Shown here: positions 36,956-48,059 of the stretch, piece after piece
Numbering within the stretch: the first letter of the stretch is position 1
Layout of the letters: the number at the start of each line of letters is the position of its first letter
Source: Pisaster brevispinus
Taxonomy: Eukaryota > Echinodermata > Asteroidea > Forcipulatida > Asteriidae
DNA length: 64,000 nt
Reading direction: 5' to 3'
Assembly (NCBI GenBank): GCA_023634235.1
Contig: JAMKCF010000018.1
Span: 1,814,474-1,878,473 of the forward strand
Notes under the pieces: model-generated
Told to the model about the DNA's origin: nothing
The model's input: only the letters and a program-made list of their open reading frames with translations
Databases searched by the model: none
Position numbers and translations under genes: made by a program

Positions 36956-37140
36956 TAGACCTTTATTATGGTGCAGCCATCTTGAATTTCTAGTGTTCAA
37001 ATCAATGTAACTAAGCCGAGGCTGGAAAGGCCAAGTCTGGTTCTTTATAATAGATAAATGAATAGATATAATGAATAAATGTCAACAACAACCAATTACT
37101 GTTTTTGGATACAGGGAACATGACCAAGAAGGTGGCAGGA
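36956..37140. mobile_element. Degenerate MITE related to 31562-31741
   Basis: The left arm TAGACCTTTATTATGGTGCA and AGCCATCTTGAA are well kept, as is AGCCGAGGCTGG in the interior. The right side keeps only ACATGACCAAGAAGGTGGCA followed by an eroded end. Confidence 0.6.
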
Positions 37141-37304
37141 TGATACACTAGGATGAGGTGCAGTGCGGCGTCGTCGGAGCCAAAAGGTGCCAGGGACAAA
37201 TACAAGTGGGGCCAATAAGCAAAAAGCTGGCAAAGTCCAATGTAAAACTGAGGGTTTGTTGAAAACTTGGTTGGAAAAATTAGAGTAGTCTGCAGCCGAC
37301 CAGT

Positions 37305-37580
37305 AGCCTCATCTCTTTGATGGCAGGCAGAGTGGTTTCCTGATAGGCGAGTCTCGTCCCTTTGATGGCAGGCAGGGCAGCTTCCTGGTAGGCAAGCCTC
37401 ATGCCTTTGATGGCAGGCAGGGCGGCTTCCTGGAAAGCGGGCCTTATCCGTTTGAAGGCAGAGGCAGGGCAGATTCATACAAGGCGAGTCGCAACCCTTT
37501 GGTGACAGGGAGGGTGGCTTCCTTGGAGGCGAGCCTCATCTTTGTTATAGCTGGCAGGGCGGCTTTGTGAAAGGCAATGG
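37305..37580 (-). repeat. 45-bp minisatellite with a 15-residue open period
   Basis: About six units of 45 bp (for example GATGGCAGGCAGGGCAGCTT then CCTGGTAGGC). Because 45 is a multiple of three, the minus strand stays open, reading like RLPGSCPACHQRDEA repeated with variation. It lies 184-459 bp downstream of amidase copy 1 on the same strand, so it may be in its 3' UTR. There is no evidence that it is translated. Confidence 0.75.
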
Positions 37581-37763
37581 ATGATGTAGCGAAAAAAAGC
37601 TGCTGTTATTATTGTATGATGTAAACTACCGTAGTTAGAGCCTTGGATAGTAAAAATTAAGCAGGAGATAAATTTCATCTGTCGCTTCTCCTTCCTCCCC
37701 AATCTTGGCAAAACTTGAGACAACAGCAACATTTATAGGTTGCCTCTGGGATGGGATTGCATC

Positions 37764-39125
37764 CTACAACTCAAGAGCTTTTTCGATCGCCTTTGCAACT
37801 GCGATGAGACGCCTGTCGTTCCCGGTGAGCCCTTCAATTTGCATTCCAAAGGGGACCCCACTCTCACCGACACGCCCCCCTGGAATCACAAGGGATGGGT
37901 TGTTGCAAACGTTGGCGCAGTCATCATTTTGGGTGACCGCAATCAGCAGCCCGGGATCAGTGTCAAAGGCGCTGAGCGATGGAGGAGGAACCTTGTTGGC
38001 AGGCATGAGAATGCAGTCGAGTCGGTGTTCCTCGAAGTACTTCTTCATGTCGTCTCTGAGCTTGTCTCTGGCTGTCATCGCTGCCTGGTAAAGATCGGGA
38101 CTTACAGGGGTCTTCATTGCAGCTTCGAAGTACCCTTTGACATCTGGTGATGCTATCTTGTCGAAGACTTCCTCTGCTGTTACTTTGTGACCGTGGTGGT
38201 CCATGTACTCCTCAAGACGAGAAATCAGCTCATAATTGATAGATGGAATGAGGTATTTTTCAAACATCTCAGCAACTCCTGGAACTTCACCTTCTTCTAT
38301 GACTTTAAATCCTTTATTCTTTAGCGTTACCAAGAATTTTTCAGCGTATTCCTTGACAGCAGAGTCTACACCTTCCCAGAAGTGAGGTCTTGCCACTCCG
38401 ATTGTAATCTCTGCAGGTGAAAGTTCATCGTGAGGTGCTTCCCCTGTCATCACGTGATCTAGGATTGCGATATCATTGGCGCTCCTCGTAAGGGGGCCGA
38501 CTGAGTCTCTAACATGCGACATCTTGGCCCCGTAGTCAGCCGGCCAACGCCCACTGGTAGTGCGCAGACCAAATACCCCATTGTAGGACGAGGGAATTCG
38601 AATAGATCCCCCAGTGTCGGTACCGAGGGCAGCGGGGACGATATCTGCCCCGACGGCTCCACCACTTCCGCCGCTACTCCCCCCGCACGTGTAGTCGAAG
38701 TTGTAAAAGTTATGGCTGGTCCCCGTGTAATTATTGATCGTTGATACTCCAAACGCTAGCTCGTGCATGTTGGTCCTACCAGCGTGGATTGCGCCTGCGT
38801 CAAAGAGCCTCTTAGCAACCTCAGCTGTGTGCTTGGGCTTGAGACCAGCTAGACCTGGAGTACAAGCTCCAGTCGCCTCTCCTTCTATGTCGATGTTATC
38901 CTTCATGGCGATTAGGATTCCTTCAAGAGGTCGATTGGTCTTGCTCTGATACCTGGCATCTGCCTCCTTGGCTTTCTGCAACATCCGCTCTGTATTCATG
39001 GAGACGAAGTAGTTGAAAACCTTCAGGTCCTCAGCTCGCTGGATCATCCGCTTAGTATACGCTTCACACGTCAGGGTACCTTGCTTGAAGTGGTCCAGAA
39101 GATCTCCGAGTGTAAGACGATACAT
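37764..39125 (-). CDS. Amidase-signature hydrolase, tandem copy 1
   Basis: A 453-residue uninterrupted reading frame. It has the amidase signature: GILIAMKDNIDIEG around Lys75, CGGSSGGSGGAV with Ser150, and GTDTGGSIRIPSS with Ser174. The Lys75-Ser150-Ser174 spacing (75 and 24 residues) equals that of FAAH Lys142-Ser217-Ser241, so the Ser-cisSer-Lys triad is complete. Enzymes of this family hydrolyse carboxylic amides to acid and amine; the substrate is unknown. There is no signal peptide or membrane segment, so it is probably cytosolic. The ATG follows a possible acceptor (TTTTTTGCAG, minus strand), so an intron in the 5' UTR is likely although the coding region is intronless. By eye it differs from copy 3 at about 30 residues, 13 of them in the last 50, and its 3' flank is not shared with the other copies. 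Neighbours on its 5' side are three more copies. Confidence 0.93.
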   Translation of the reverse strand: MYRLTLGDLLDHFKQGTLTCEAYTKRMIQRAEDLKVFNYFVSMNTERMLQKAKEADARYQSKTNRPLEGILIAMKDNIDIEGEATGACTPGLAGLKPKHTAEVAKRLFDAGAIHAGRTNMHELAFGVSTINNYTGTSHNFYNFDYTCGGSSGGSGGAVGADIVPAALGTDTGGSIRIPSSYNGVFGLRTTSGRWPADYGAKMSHVRDSVGPLTRSANDIAILDHVMTGEAPHDELSPAEITIGVARPHFWEGVDSAVKEYAEKFLVTLKNKGFKVIEEGEVPGVAEMFEKYLIPSINYELISRLEEYMDHHGHKVTAEEVFDKIASPDVKGYFEAAMKTPVSPDLYQAAMTARDKLRDDMKKYFEEHRLDCILMPANKVPPPSLSAFDTDPGLLIAVTQNDDCANVCNNPSLVIPGGRVGESGVPFGMQIEGLTGNDRRLIAVAKAIEKALEL

Positions 39126-39584
39126 CTTGAAAATTTGTCAGCTACCTGCAAAAAATATATAAAAAATAAACAAAAATCGTCAAGGTTATTATTTACATCT
39201 AATCGTTCACTGGCAAGTATTTTTCTTATTACAAAGATGCCTCCTTTCCATCACAAACATTACTGTGTGCCTTATATATATTTGTATTTATTCATTTATT
39301 TTAATGATTTTTTCCCCCTTCTTTTGGTGTGTAAATTTTAATGGAAATAAGAGAACGGTTTTGTTTTTTGTCTTGTTTTTGAGTTGTAATAATCATGCAA
39401 CCAAAATTAAATCGGTGGTCCCATTTTAGCTTTGTTTTAGTTTAGTTGTGTTTGTCTGTTTGTTTGTTTTTGTTTTTTTTACTTCAGACAAAATAACATA
39501 CGATGATGATGTGGTCATCATGTGATGAACACGTAATTATTTCCTGGACTTTGACAATATACTGAAGAATGAAAATCTTCGCTG

Positions 39585-39692
39585 CCATCGAGGCATGTAC
39601 GAGCGGCGCACATGATGGGCCAATAAGCAACCTCGTTTTGACCTCAGGTTGAGGGCGCCCTTTTCAAATGACGTCATACGCGTAAGGTCTAT
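39585..39692. mobile_element. Partial CRE-bearing MITE upstream of amidase 1
   Basis: The right half of the family at 36353-36529: TTTTGACCTCAGGTTGAGGG, then GCGCCC, TGACGTCA at 39669-39676 and GCGTAAGGTCTA. The left arm is missing or eroded. It lies about 545 bp upstream of the amidase 1 ATG. Confidence 0.7.
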
Positions 39693-39811
39693 TTGACATC
39701 GACAATCAGTGAGCTTTAAGATTAAAGTACACGTACAAGCAGTTTGCGTTTTTACTTTACTAACTCAGTTTTAAGTAGGCTTTGAAACTTTGCATGGTGG
39801 AAGTATAACTA

Positions 39812-39905
39812 AGAGAGGTTTGCGGTAACACCATGTGAAAATCTCCTTTTCAGAACCTACACTACTCAAAAGAGATTTTCACATGGTGTTACCGCAAACC
39901 TCTCT
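39812..39905. repeat. Hairpin element with two perfect 34-bp arms (unit A)
   Basis: Arms 39812-39845 and 39872-39905 are exact inverted copies around a 26-bp loop; the arm core is TTTGCGGTAACACCATGTG. A single arm occurs at about 8567-8585, so this is a dispersed foldback element. Confidence 0.9.
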
Positions 39906-42900
39906 AATAGTAACTCAGTTCTGTTTTTAAACAGCCTAAAAATGTTGCTTTATTATTTCCCACTCTGGTGACGCATGTTTCTTAATCTGGGAACATTCAT
40001 GCTTGGTTGCGTATTATCTCAAATCTGCAAACTAATTTGTTTTCCTTTGTTTATTTTGTATGTGTTTATTTATTTTGTATTTTTTGGTGCTGTTCAGAAC
40101 GTAGCGCCCTCACACACTCATTGGCGCAAGACATTTGTATTATTAGTATTTTTGTTGTTGTCTCAGCCAATCTCGCGCAACACTTTGTATGCTGACTTCG
40201 CCAACTTCACTCAAAGGAAAAAAAACATAGTCCAGAACAACCCAGCAACCTTGACCCCCATATCTGGTTATGGTTGACTTAAAACTCTTAATCTATCATC
40301 CGGTAGCGACTGAGTGGGCCTTCGTAAGAGAATCAGAACATATTTTTTTCCAAGTCAAATGGCATTCGGAAAATGTAGACTCGGCAGTACCTGACAGGTT
40401 CTATCGGTTTGGGGGTTGTTGGTGTTGCTGTTATTGTTGTCTTTTGACAAAGTGTTAACTCTATGATTTTAGCTATGAGTCAGTTTTCGAAAATAAATCT
40501 CTAACCAAACAACGATCATTTTGTGTGTTTGTATTTTACTTTTATGGCGCCGGTAGTATGCGTGGTGAAAATCATGCAAAATCCGGACACAAACATCACT
40601 TTGTTGCAATCTGCGCGCAAAGAGTTAAAGAAAATAACACACAGTGTTTCGAATTCGAAAGCAGTTTACAACCATTGCATGCAACAAGGTTTTCACATCG
40701 ACATTTATTCATTTGCAATACCAAATACAGGCCTACTAGTAATAGACAATCTTATTAATATTAGATCAAATGAATCTTCCCTCAGTAAACAGAACTCACA
40801 GTCGAGTCTAAAATAATAGTCTCTCATTTGTGAGATTTGGCTATTGTTTTGGAGTCATGAAGAGTTGTAAAGTGGCAGTCGGATTCGGTATACCCCCCCC
40901 CCCCCCCATCCTCCCCCGAAGGAACTCTCCTCTACTGCACTTACCTGTAATCCAGCAATGGACGGACTTGGAGCTTCAGAGTCGTTCGAGGGCAGCGATC
41001 GTACGACCGTCACATCTAACAGTGGTTGTACTTGGTTTTGAGCCTATCTGACCCCAAACAGTAGTATTTTTATGTTGACACAAGACGCCGCTCTCTGTGA
41101 CAACAAGTGATCTGAACTTGGCTAATTCAGCTTCAGGTACTGCCCTGAAAAATGGTAGGCTGTCATATGGAGGCGTTGTCCTGTTTGATGGAAATAATTG
41201 TGCACTCGATGTTGTTTTATTGGAGAACGGCTCGACGCCTTGGAACTAGCGCCCTCTACAAGAAAAAAGACCGTTCATTTCACCACGCCGTATGGTGTAT
41301 CGTCGCTATGATTTCTCTATAGTACCCAGATTGGCTGTAGATGCTTGTTCCGAATAAAATAATATTCTTAGATATAGCACCGTGTATTTTCTGCGTGACA
41401 TTTTTGTTTAAAGTGGCGTGCCCCAGCTGGACGAAAGATCAAAGTTCTTCATAAGCTGATGCTGTTCAAATATTTAGTTTGTGATTTGGAAGGCATATTG
41501 AAACAGTTGTGAGTTCTGCACCACTAAAAGCTCCCGGATGCAGGGGGGTCACCGTTTTCACGAAGAGCCACATTCTTATCTTAAAATGACAAACAACTAT
41601 TGATTAATACAGGAAGGGGCTTATGTCTAAATAAATACATTTTGCATTTATACATGTAATTGTGAATTGACTGCGAATCACCACGTGAAATAATGCAAGG
41701 TCAAAAGTACATCTGGCAACATCCGGTCAGGCTTCTGGTGTTATTTACAAGCCTTGAAGTGTGACGTCAGATATTCAGGCGCGACTAGGGGGCGCTATCA
41801 TTCCACTAACTAAACCGCAGAGCAGTTTGTTATGAGAGTTTAATTGCGATAACTTGCGATTAGAATCCATTTTGGCTTTCGCCTTATATCATAATGCTGT
41901 ACAACAAAACTGGCAACTTTTTTTCTGCTATTACACAGGGAAATGTTTTATAAATTTTGTTGTCTACCAGTCAATTCAGAAATAAATTATTTGTTGAACA
42001 GGCTTTGTTTCAAATCTAATCTTCCCCAAGTGCTTTATTAAAGATAGCAAAACTCTATTTAGTTTTTATTTTACTTTAAGATTCAGCATAACATCAGTCC
42101 ATTGTTTAACTTTATTAGTGAGTTGTTTAATCAATAAAGCTATATTCGATACGTTTAAGTCACTTACTAACAAACTCAAACTTTTCTAAACATGACGAGT
42201 CGCAAATATAACATAACTCGGAAAAACAGGCATGCGAGCATCATGTGTTGGTAATTACAGCGTACATTGTTGGGCCCACTTTTATGACATTTGCTTCCAC
42301 AAAGCTCCGAGCTTTAGGCGCCCTGTGAAGTGTTTGATTCTACGGGCCGCCGAAAGCGCAGAATGTCGCATTTTAGCGTGTAGTACTATTCTGTGAAGAA
42401 CCAAATCACTTTTAAACCACCCAATATCTTCTAAATCACCCAAAGCATTAGATATAGACCCTTTTGACTAAATAAAATCAATTCGAGCAAAATTGTATTT
42501 TAAGATGAGCCCACATGTCTCTTTCTGCCCAATCAACCATTTCTTTGAATAACACCATTTGTTTACAAAACTTAGCAAGGCTGAGTAATTGCTGTACAAT
42601 TCCTATTGTTGGATTGTGTTTTAAAAGTGAAAAACAAACCCCGGATAGTGATAAGGCATTTTGCATGCTTTTTGGCTAGGTGCAGTTGTAGAACTTGGAA
42701 TTTTTTAGGTTTTTTGAAGAAAAAAATGGCGGAGTACCAACTTTTTAATTAAAAACTGGTTCTCAATAAATGAGCGATAGTGTCATTGAGTGTTAAGCAG
42801 AGCCGTGAAATTGGGCCCAGTCGTTTACTGGATTTCAGGTCCGTGTGATTTTAGGCAACAATAGAAGAAGAGATTTAAAGTGAAATGTTCACATAGTACA

Positions 42901-43018
42901 GAAAGACAGCGTTAAAACAATGTCCCTTGCGCTACGGAATTGTTCGTTAATAGCACGCGGTGTGGTTGGTTTCCTCCAAGTTGCTTGTGTAACGGCGACA
43001 CAAGTCCTTCAAAAGCAT

Positions 43019-44380
43019 CTACGTTTTAAAGGCTTTTTCAATCGCCATCGCGATCGCGATCAGCTGTCTATCATTTCCACTCAGTCCGTCAATTTGCATA
43101 CCAAAGGGTGCCGCGCTCCTTTGGGCACGCCCACCGGGAATCACAAGAGATGGGTTGTTACAAATATTCGCGCATTCATCATTTTGGGTGACCGCAATCC
43201 GCAGCCCGGGATCAGTGTCAAAGGCGCTGAGTGCTGGAGGAGGAACCTTGTTGGCAGGCATGAGGATGCAGTCCAGTCGGTGATCCTCGAAGTACTTCTT
43301 CATGTCGTCTCTGAGCTTGTCTCTGGCTGTCATCGCTGCCTGGTAAAGATCATGACTTACAGGGGTCTTCATTGCAGCTTTGAAGTACCCTTTGACATCT
43401 GGTGATGCTATCTTGTCGAAGACTTCCTTGGCTGTTACTTTGTGACCGTGGTGGTCCATGTACTCCTCAAGACAAGGAATCAGCTCATAATTGACAGATG
43501 GATCGTGGTATTTTTCAAACATCTCAGCAACTCCTGGAATTTCACCTTCTTCTATGACTTTAAATCCTTTATTCTTTAGCGCTACCAAGAATTTTTCAGC
43601 GTATTCCTTGACAGCAGAGTCTACGCCTTCCCAGAAGTGAGGTCTTGCCACTCCGATTGTAATCTCTGCAGGTGAAAGTTCATCGTGAGGTGCTTCCCCT
43701 GTCATTACGTGATCTAGGATTGCGATATCATTGGCGCTCCTCGTAAGGGGGCCGACTGAGTCTCTAACATGCGACATCTTCACCCCGTAGTCAGCCGGCC
43801 AACGCCCACTGGTAGTGCGCAGACCAAATACTCCATTGTAGGACGAGGGAATTCGGACTGATCCCGCAGTGTCGGTACCGAGGGCAGCGGGGACGATATC
43901 TGCCCCGACGGCTCCACCACTTCCGCCGCTACTCCCCCCGCACGTGTAGTCGAAGTTGTAAAAATTATGGCTGGTCCCCGTGTAATTATTGATAGTTGAC
44001 GCTCCAGCTGCTAGCTCGTGCATGTTTGTCCTACCAGCGTGGATTGCGCCTGCGTCAAAGAGCCTCTTAGCAACCTCAGCTGTGTGCTTGGGCTTGAGAC
44101 CAGCTAGACCTGGAGTACAAGCTCCAGTCGCCTCTCCTTCTATGTCGATGTTATCCTTCATGGCGATTAGGATTCCTTCAAGAGGTCGATTGGTCTTGCT
44201 CTGATACCTGGCATCTGCCTCCTTGGCTTTCTGCAACATCCGCTCTGTATTCATGGAGACGAAGTAGTTGAAAACCTTCAGGTCCTCAGCTCGCTGGATC
44301 ATCCGCTTAGTATACGCTTCACACGTCAGGGTACCTTGCTTGAAGCAGTCCAGAAGATCTCCGATTGTAAGACGATACAT
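43019..44380 (-). CDS. Amidase-signature hydrolase, tandem copy 2
   Basis: A 453-residue uninterrupted frame, about 13 substitutions from copy 3 by eye. The triad Lys75, Ser150, Ser174 is intact; the nucleophile context is GTDTAGSVRIPSS rather than GTDTGGSI. HELAAGAST at 121-129 replaces copy 1's HELAFGVST. The last 50 residues (from CANICNNPSLV) and the 3' flank match copies 3 and 4 rather than copy 1, while the rest and the 5' flank match copy 1. The 5' leader retains the TTTTTTGCAG acceptor-like site. No disabling change is visible; several unusual residues (HDPSVNYELIPCLEEY) could be tolerated or mark relaxed constraint. Confidence 0.92.
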   Translation of the reverse strand: MYRLTIGDLLDCFKQGTLTCEAYTKRMIQRAEDLKVFNYFVSMNTERMLQKAKEADARYQSKTNRPLEGILIAMKDNIDIEGEATGACTPGLAGLKPKHTAEVAKRLFDAGAIHAGRTNMHELAAGASTINNYTGTSHNFYNFDYTCGGSSGGSGGAVGADIVPAALGTDTAGSVRIPSSYNGVFGLRTTSGRWPADYGVKMSHVRDSVGPLTRSANDIAILDHVMTGEAPHDELSPAEITIGVARPHFWEGVDSAVKEYAEKFLVALKNKGFKVIEEGEIPGVAEMFEKYHDPSVNYELIPCLEEYMDHHGHKVTAKEVFDKIASPDVKGYFKAAMKTPVSHDLYQAAMTARDKLRDDMKKYFEDHRLDCILMPANKVPPPALSAFDTDPGLRIAVTQNDECANICNNPSLVIPGGRAQRSAAPFGMQIDGLSGNDRQLIAIAMAIEKAFKT

Positions 44381-44864
44381 CTTGAAAATTTGTCAGCAAA
44401 ACCTGCAAAAAAGATATAAAAAATAAACAAAAATCGTCAAGGTTATTATTTACATCTAATCGTTCACTGGCAAGCACTTTTTCACCTTTTCGTTTGTTCA
44501 CTTTTTCTTATTACAAAGATGCCTCCTTTCACAAACATTACTGTGTGCCTTATATATAATAATATTTGTATTTATTCATTTATTTTATTGGGGTTTTTTT
44601 TCTTCTTTCGGTGTGTAAATTTTAATGGAAGAATGGTTTTGTGTTTTGTGTCTTGTTTTTGAGTTGTAATAATCATGCAACCAAAATTAAGAAACATCTG
44701 TGGCCCCATTTTAGTTTTGTTTGTCTGTTTGTTTGTTTGTTTTTTTACTTCAGACAAAATAACTAACGATGATGATGTGGTCATCATGTGATGAATACGT
44801 AATTATTTCCTGGACTTTGATAATACTTTATACTGAAGAATGGACATTTTTACGCCGCCATCGA

Positions 44865-44970
44865 GGCATGTACGAGCGGCGCACATGACGGGCCAATAAG
44901 CATCCTCGTTTTGACCTCAGGGCGAGGGCGCCCTTTTCAAATGACGTCATATGCGTGAGGTCTATTTGAC
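44865..44970. mobile_element. Partial CRE-bearing MITE upstream of amidase 2
   Basis: Duplicated copy of 39585-39692, with TGACGTCA at 44942-44949, about 560 bp upstream of the amidase 2 ATG. Confidence 0.7.
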
Positions 44971-45084
44971 ATCGACAATCAGTGAGCTTTAAGATTGAAG
45001 TACATGTATAAGCAGTTTGCGTTTTTAATTTACTAACTCAGTTTTAAATAGGCTTTGAAGATTTGCATGGTGAAAGTATAACTA

Positions 45085-45178
45085 AGAGAGGTTTGCGGTA
45101 ACACCATGTGAAAATCTCCTTTTCAGAACCTACACTACTCAAAAGAGATTTTCACATGGTGTTACCGCAAACCTCTCT
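45085..45178. repeat. Hairpin element, unit B copy
   Basis: Same 34-bp arms and 26-bp loop as 39812-39905. Arms and loop are identical by eye even though surrounding flank has substitutions and indels. Confidence 0.9.
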
Positions 45179-46976
45179 AATAGTAACTCAGTTCTGTTTT
45201 TTAAACAGCCTAAAAATGTTGCATTATTATTTCCCACTCTGGTGACGCATTGTTTCTTAATCAGGGAACATTCATGCTTGGTTGCGTATTATCTCAAATC
45301 TGCAAACTAATTTTGTTCCTTTGTTTATTATGTATTTATTTTGTATTTTGTTGGTGCTGTTCAGAACGTAGCGCCCTCACACACTCATTGGCGCACGCAA
45401 TTTGTATTGTTAGTATTTTTGTTATTGTCTCAGCCAATCTCGCGCAACACTTTGTATGCTGACTTCGCCAACTTCACTCAAAGAAAAAAAAGAAGAAAAA
45501 AAACCAGAACAACCCAGCAACCTTGACCCCATATCTGGTTATGGTTAACTTAACACTCTTAAATCTATCATCCGGTAGCGACTGAGTGGGGCTTTGTGAG
45601 AGAATAAGAACATATTTTTTTCCCCAAGTCAAATGGCATTCGGAAAATGTAGACTCGGCAGTAGGTTCTATCGGTTTGGAGGTTGTTGTTGTTGCTGTTA
45701 TTGTTGTCTTTTGACAAAGTTAACTCTATGATTTTAGCTCCGAGTCAGTTTTCGGAAATAAACTTCTAACCAAACAACGATCATTTTGTGTGTTTGTATT
45801 TTACTTTTATGGTGAAAAACCCTTTCTCTATGTGAAAAACCATGCAAAATCCGGACACAAAAACATCACTTTGTTGCAATCTGCGCGCAAAGAGTTAAAG
45901 AAAATAACACAAAGAGTTTCGAATTCGAAAGCAGTTTACAACCATTGCATGCAACAAGGTTTTTCACATCGACATTTATTCATTTGCAATACCAAATGCA
46001 GGCCATAGACAATCTTATTAATATTAGATCAAATGAATCTTCCCTCAGTAAACAGAACTCACAGTTACCGGAACTAACCTCCATTGACTTCCATAAGTCT
46101 AAAATAATAGTCTCTCATTTTTTAGATTTGGCTATTGTTTTGGAGTCATGAAGAGTTATAAAGTGGCAATCGAATTCGATTACCCCCCCCCCCCCCAGGA
46201 ACTCTCCTCTATTGCACTTACCTGTAATCCAGCAATGGACAGACTTGGAGCTAGAGTCGTTCGAGGGCAGCGATCGTACGACCGTCACATCTAACAGTGG
46301 TTGTGCTTGGTTTTGAGCCTATCTGACCCCAAACAGTAGTATTTTTATGTTGACACAACACGCCGCTCTCTGTGACAACAAGTGATCTGAACTTGGCTAA
46401 TTCAACTTCAGGACTACCCTCAAAACGGTAGGCTGTCATATGGAGGCGTTGTCCTGTTTGATGGATTGTGCACTCGATGTTGTTTTATTGGAGAACGGCT
46501 CGACGCTCTGGAACTAGCGCCCTCTACAAGAAAAAAGACCGTTCATTTCTCCATGCCGTACTGGTGTATCGTCGCCATGATTTCTCTATAGTACCCAGAT
46601 TGGTTGTAGATGTTACGAATAACTTATTTTTAGAAATAGCATCGTGTATTTTCTGTGTGACATTTTTGTTTAAAAGTGAAGTGCCCTAGCTGGACGAAAT
46701 ATCAAAGTTCTTCATAAGCTGATGCTGTTCAAATATTTAGTTTGTGATTTGGAAGGCATATTGAAACAGTTGTGAGTTCTGCACCACCAAAAGATCCCGG
46801 ATGTAGGGGGTCTCCGTTTTCACGAAGAGCCACATTCTTATCTTAAAATGACAAACAACTATTGATTAATACAGGAAGGGGCATATGTCTAAATAAATAC
46901 ATTTTGCATTTATACATGTAATTGTGAATTGATTGCGAATCACCACGTGAAATAATGCAAGGTCAAAAGTACATCT

Positions 46977-47520
46977 TAGTACAGGTCAATATGTATTCCA
47001 GCTGGATTTTTGTGCCAAAATGGATTTTATTGGCTAACTTTGTCAATTTTGGTGCTGATTTCAAAAAAGTTAGGTACCATTTTTTTAAATGGCGTCTTCA
47101 GCCGCCATTTTGAATTTCAAAATGGCCGCCATTTTAATTATATTTTGGCCAATATCTCAACTTATGAGCAATGTAGAAGAGTTAAAATGGTGGCAATACC
47201 CATGTTTATGATACCAGGGATTCCATTAAAACCATTGCCTTAACTGTAACTAACATGGTTTGGCCGCCATCTTGAATTTTAAAATGGCCGCCATTTTTAA
47301 TACACTTTTGCGTATATCTCAACTTGTGAGCAACGTAGAAAAGTAAAAATGGTGGCAATACCCATGTTTGTGACAACAAGGATTCCATTAAAACCATTTG
47401 TTTACCTGTAGCTTACTTAGTTTTGCCGCCATCTAGAATTAAAAATGGCTGCCATGTTCAATACACTTGTTGTTATTATATCTCAGCATGTGGGTAACAT
47501 AGAAGCCTAAAAACTGTAGT
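46977..47520 (+). repeat. Left arm: inverted repeat plus ~150-bp subrepeats
   Basis: Roughly three tandem subrepeats, each with CCGCCAT..., TATCTCAACTTRTGAGCAA and AATGGTGGCAATACCCATGT; the third is diverged. The first two also occur inverted at 51051-51405. Confidence 0.75.
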
Positions 47521-47743
47521 AAGGCCCGTGTTTACACAAATTGCAGCCTATCCATCAAAAATCTCATTGTTACCTTGGATTACATCCAGATTATTTCAGA
47601 AAGGGCCATTCCAGGTCAATATTGGGCCTACCTGGCTTCTAGTTACCCGGAACCTAGTCAAATATTGTTTTCGTGATTTGTCACACCGCAATATGTTGTG
47701 TTACTACAGTCACTACATTTACAAAGTGATGTCCATGGCAAGT

Positions 47744-48046
47744 TCAATTATTTTGGCAGGAGCAACATGGTACATTTGCCGCGACATCCACATTTGGCAA
47801 GATCAACAACTGCATGGAATGCAGGTAGTTCAAGACATTTCCTGCCAGAAATTGTCCCATCTGATATTTTCTCCCATCCATCGTCAGTAAGCATTGGGTA
47901 TTTCCAATTGCAGCTACTTGTGATATAAAATTCGCTCTTTGAATGTGTGGTTTCAGTGCACCAAGAGTTGCTGGCAGTTTGTCAACTTCAAGATTTTTGG
48001 ATTTGAACAACTCCCATCTCCGGATGCCTGACGCAGTGCCCAGCAA
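47744..48046 (-). pseudogene. Degraded ORF fragment inside the inverted-repeat element
   Basis: The minus strand reads WELFKSKNLEVDKLPATLGA then LKPHIQRANF. I recall a similar LPPT..AL..HI.RA pattern from repeat-encoded proteins of invertebrate genomes, so this is tentatively the host element's own coding relic. The junction with the LINE 3' end lies at about 48060. Confidence 0.35.
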
Positions 48047-48059
48047 GGCTTAAACGTCT

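Larger units (their letters stand above)
37921..43176 (-). repeat. Duplication unit A (amidase copy 1 body plus ~3.9 kb flank)
   Basis: Covers the amidase 1 body, its upstream flank and the 3' end of copy 2. It is collinear with 43177-52869 and 52870-58936. The junction is placed where the copy 1 and copy 4 types change over, at about codon 403. The flank has scattered indels and frameshifted short frames, so it is non-coding. Confidence 0.8.

Noticed and set aside
37705..38150. Plus-strand open frames of 128 and 136 codons across amidase copy 1, and similar 161-178 codon frames over copies 2-4
   Set aside because: They lie antisense to conserved amidase coding sequence, and their openness follows from the codon pattern of the real gene.
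40523..40816. A 97-codon open frame in the amidase 1 upstream flank
   Set aside because: The homologous positions in units B and C carry frameshifts and stops, so it is not conserved as coding sequence.
47528..47928. Plus-strand open frames at 47.5-47.9 kb as a host gene
   Set aside because: They lie inside the inverted-repeat element, and the better protein-like signal is on the minus strand.
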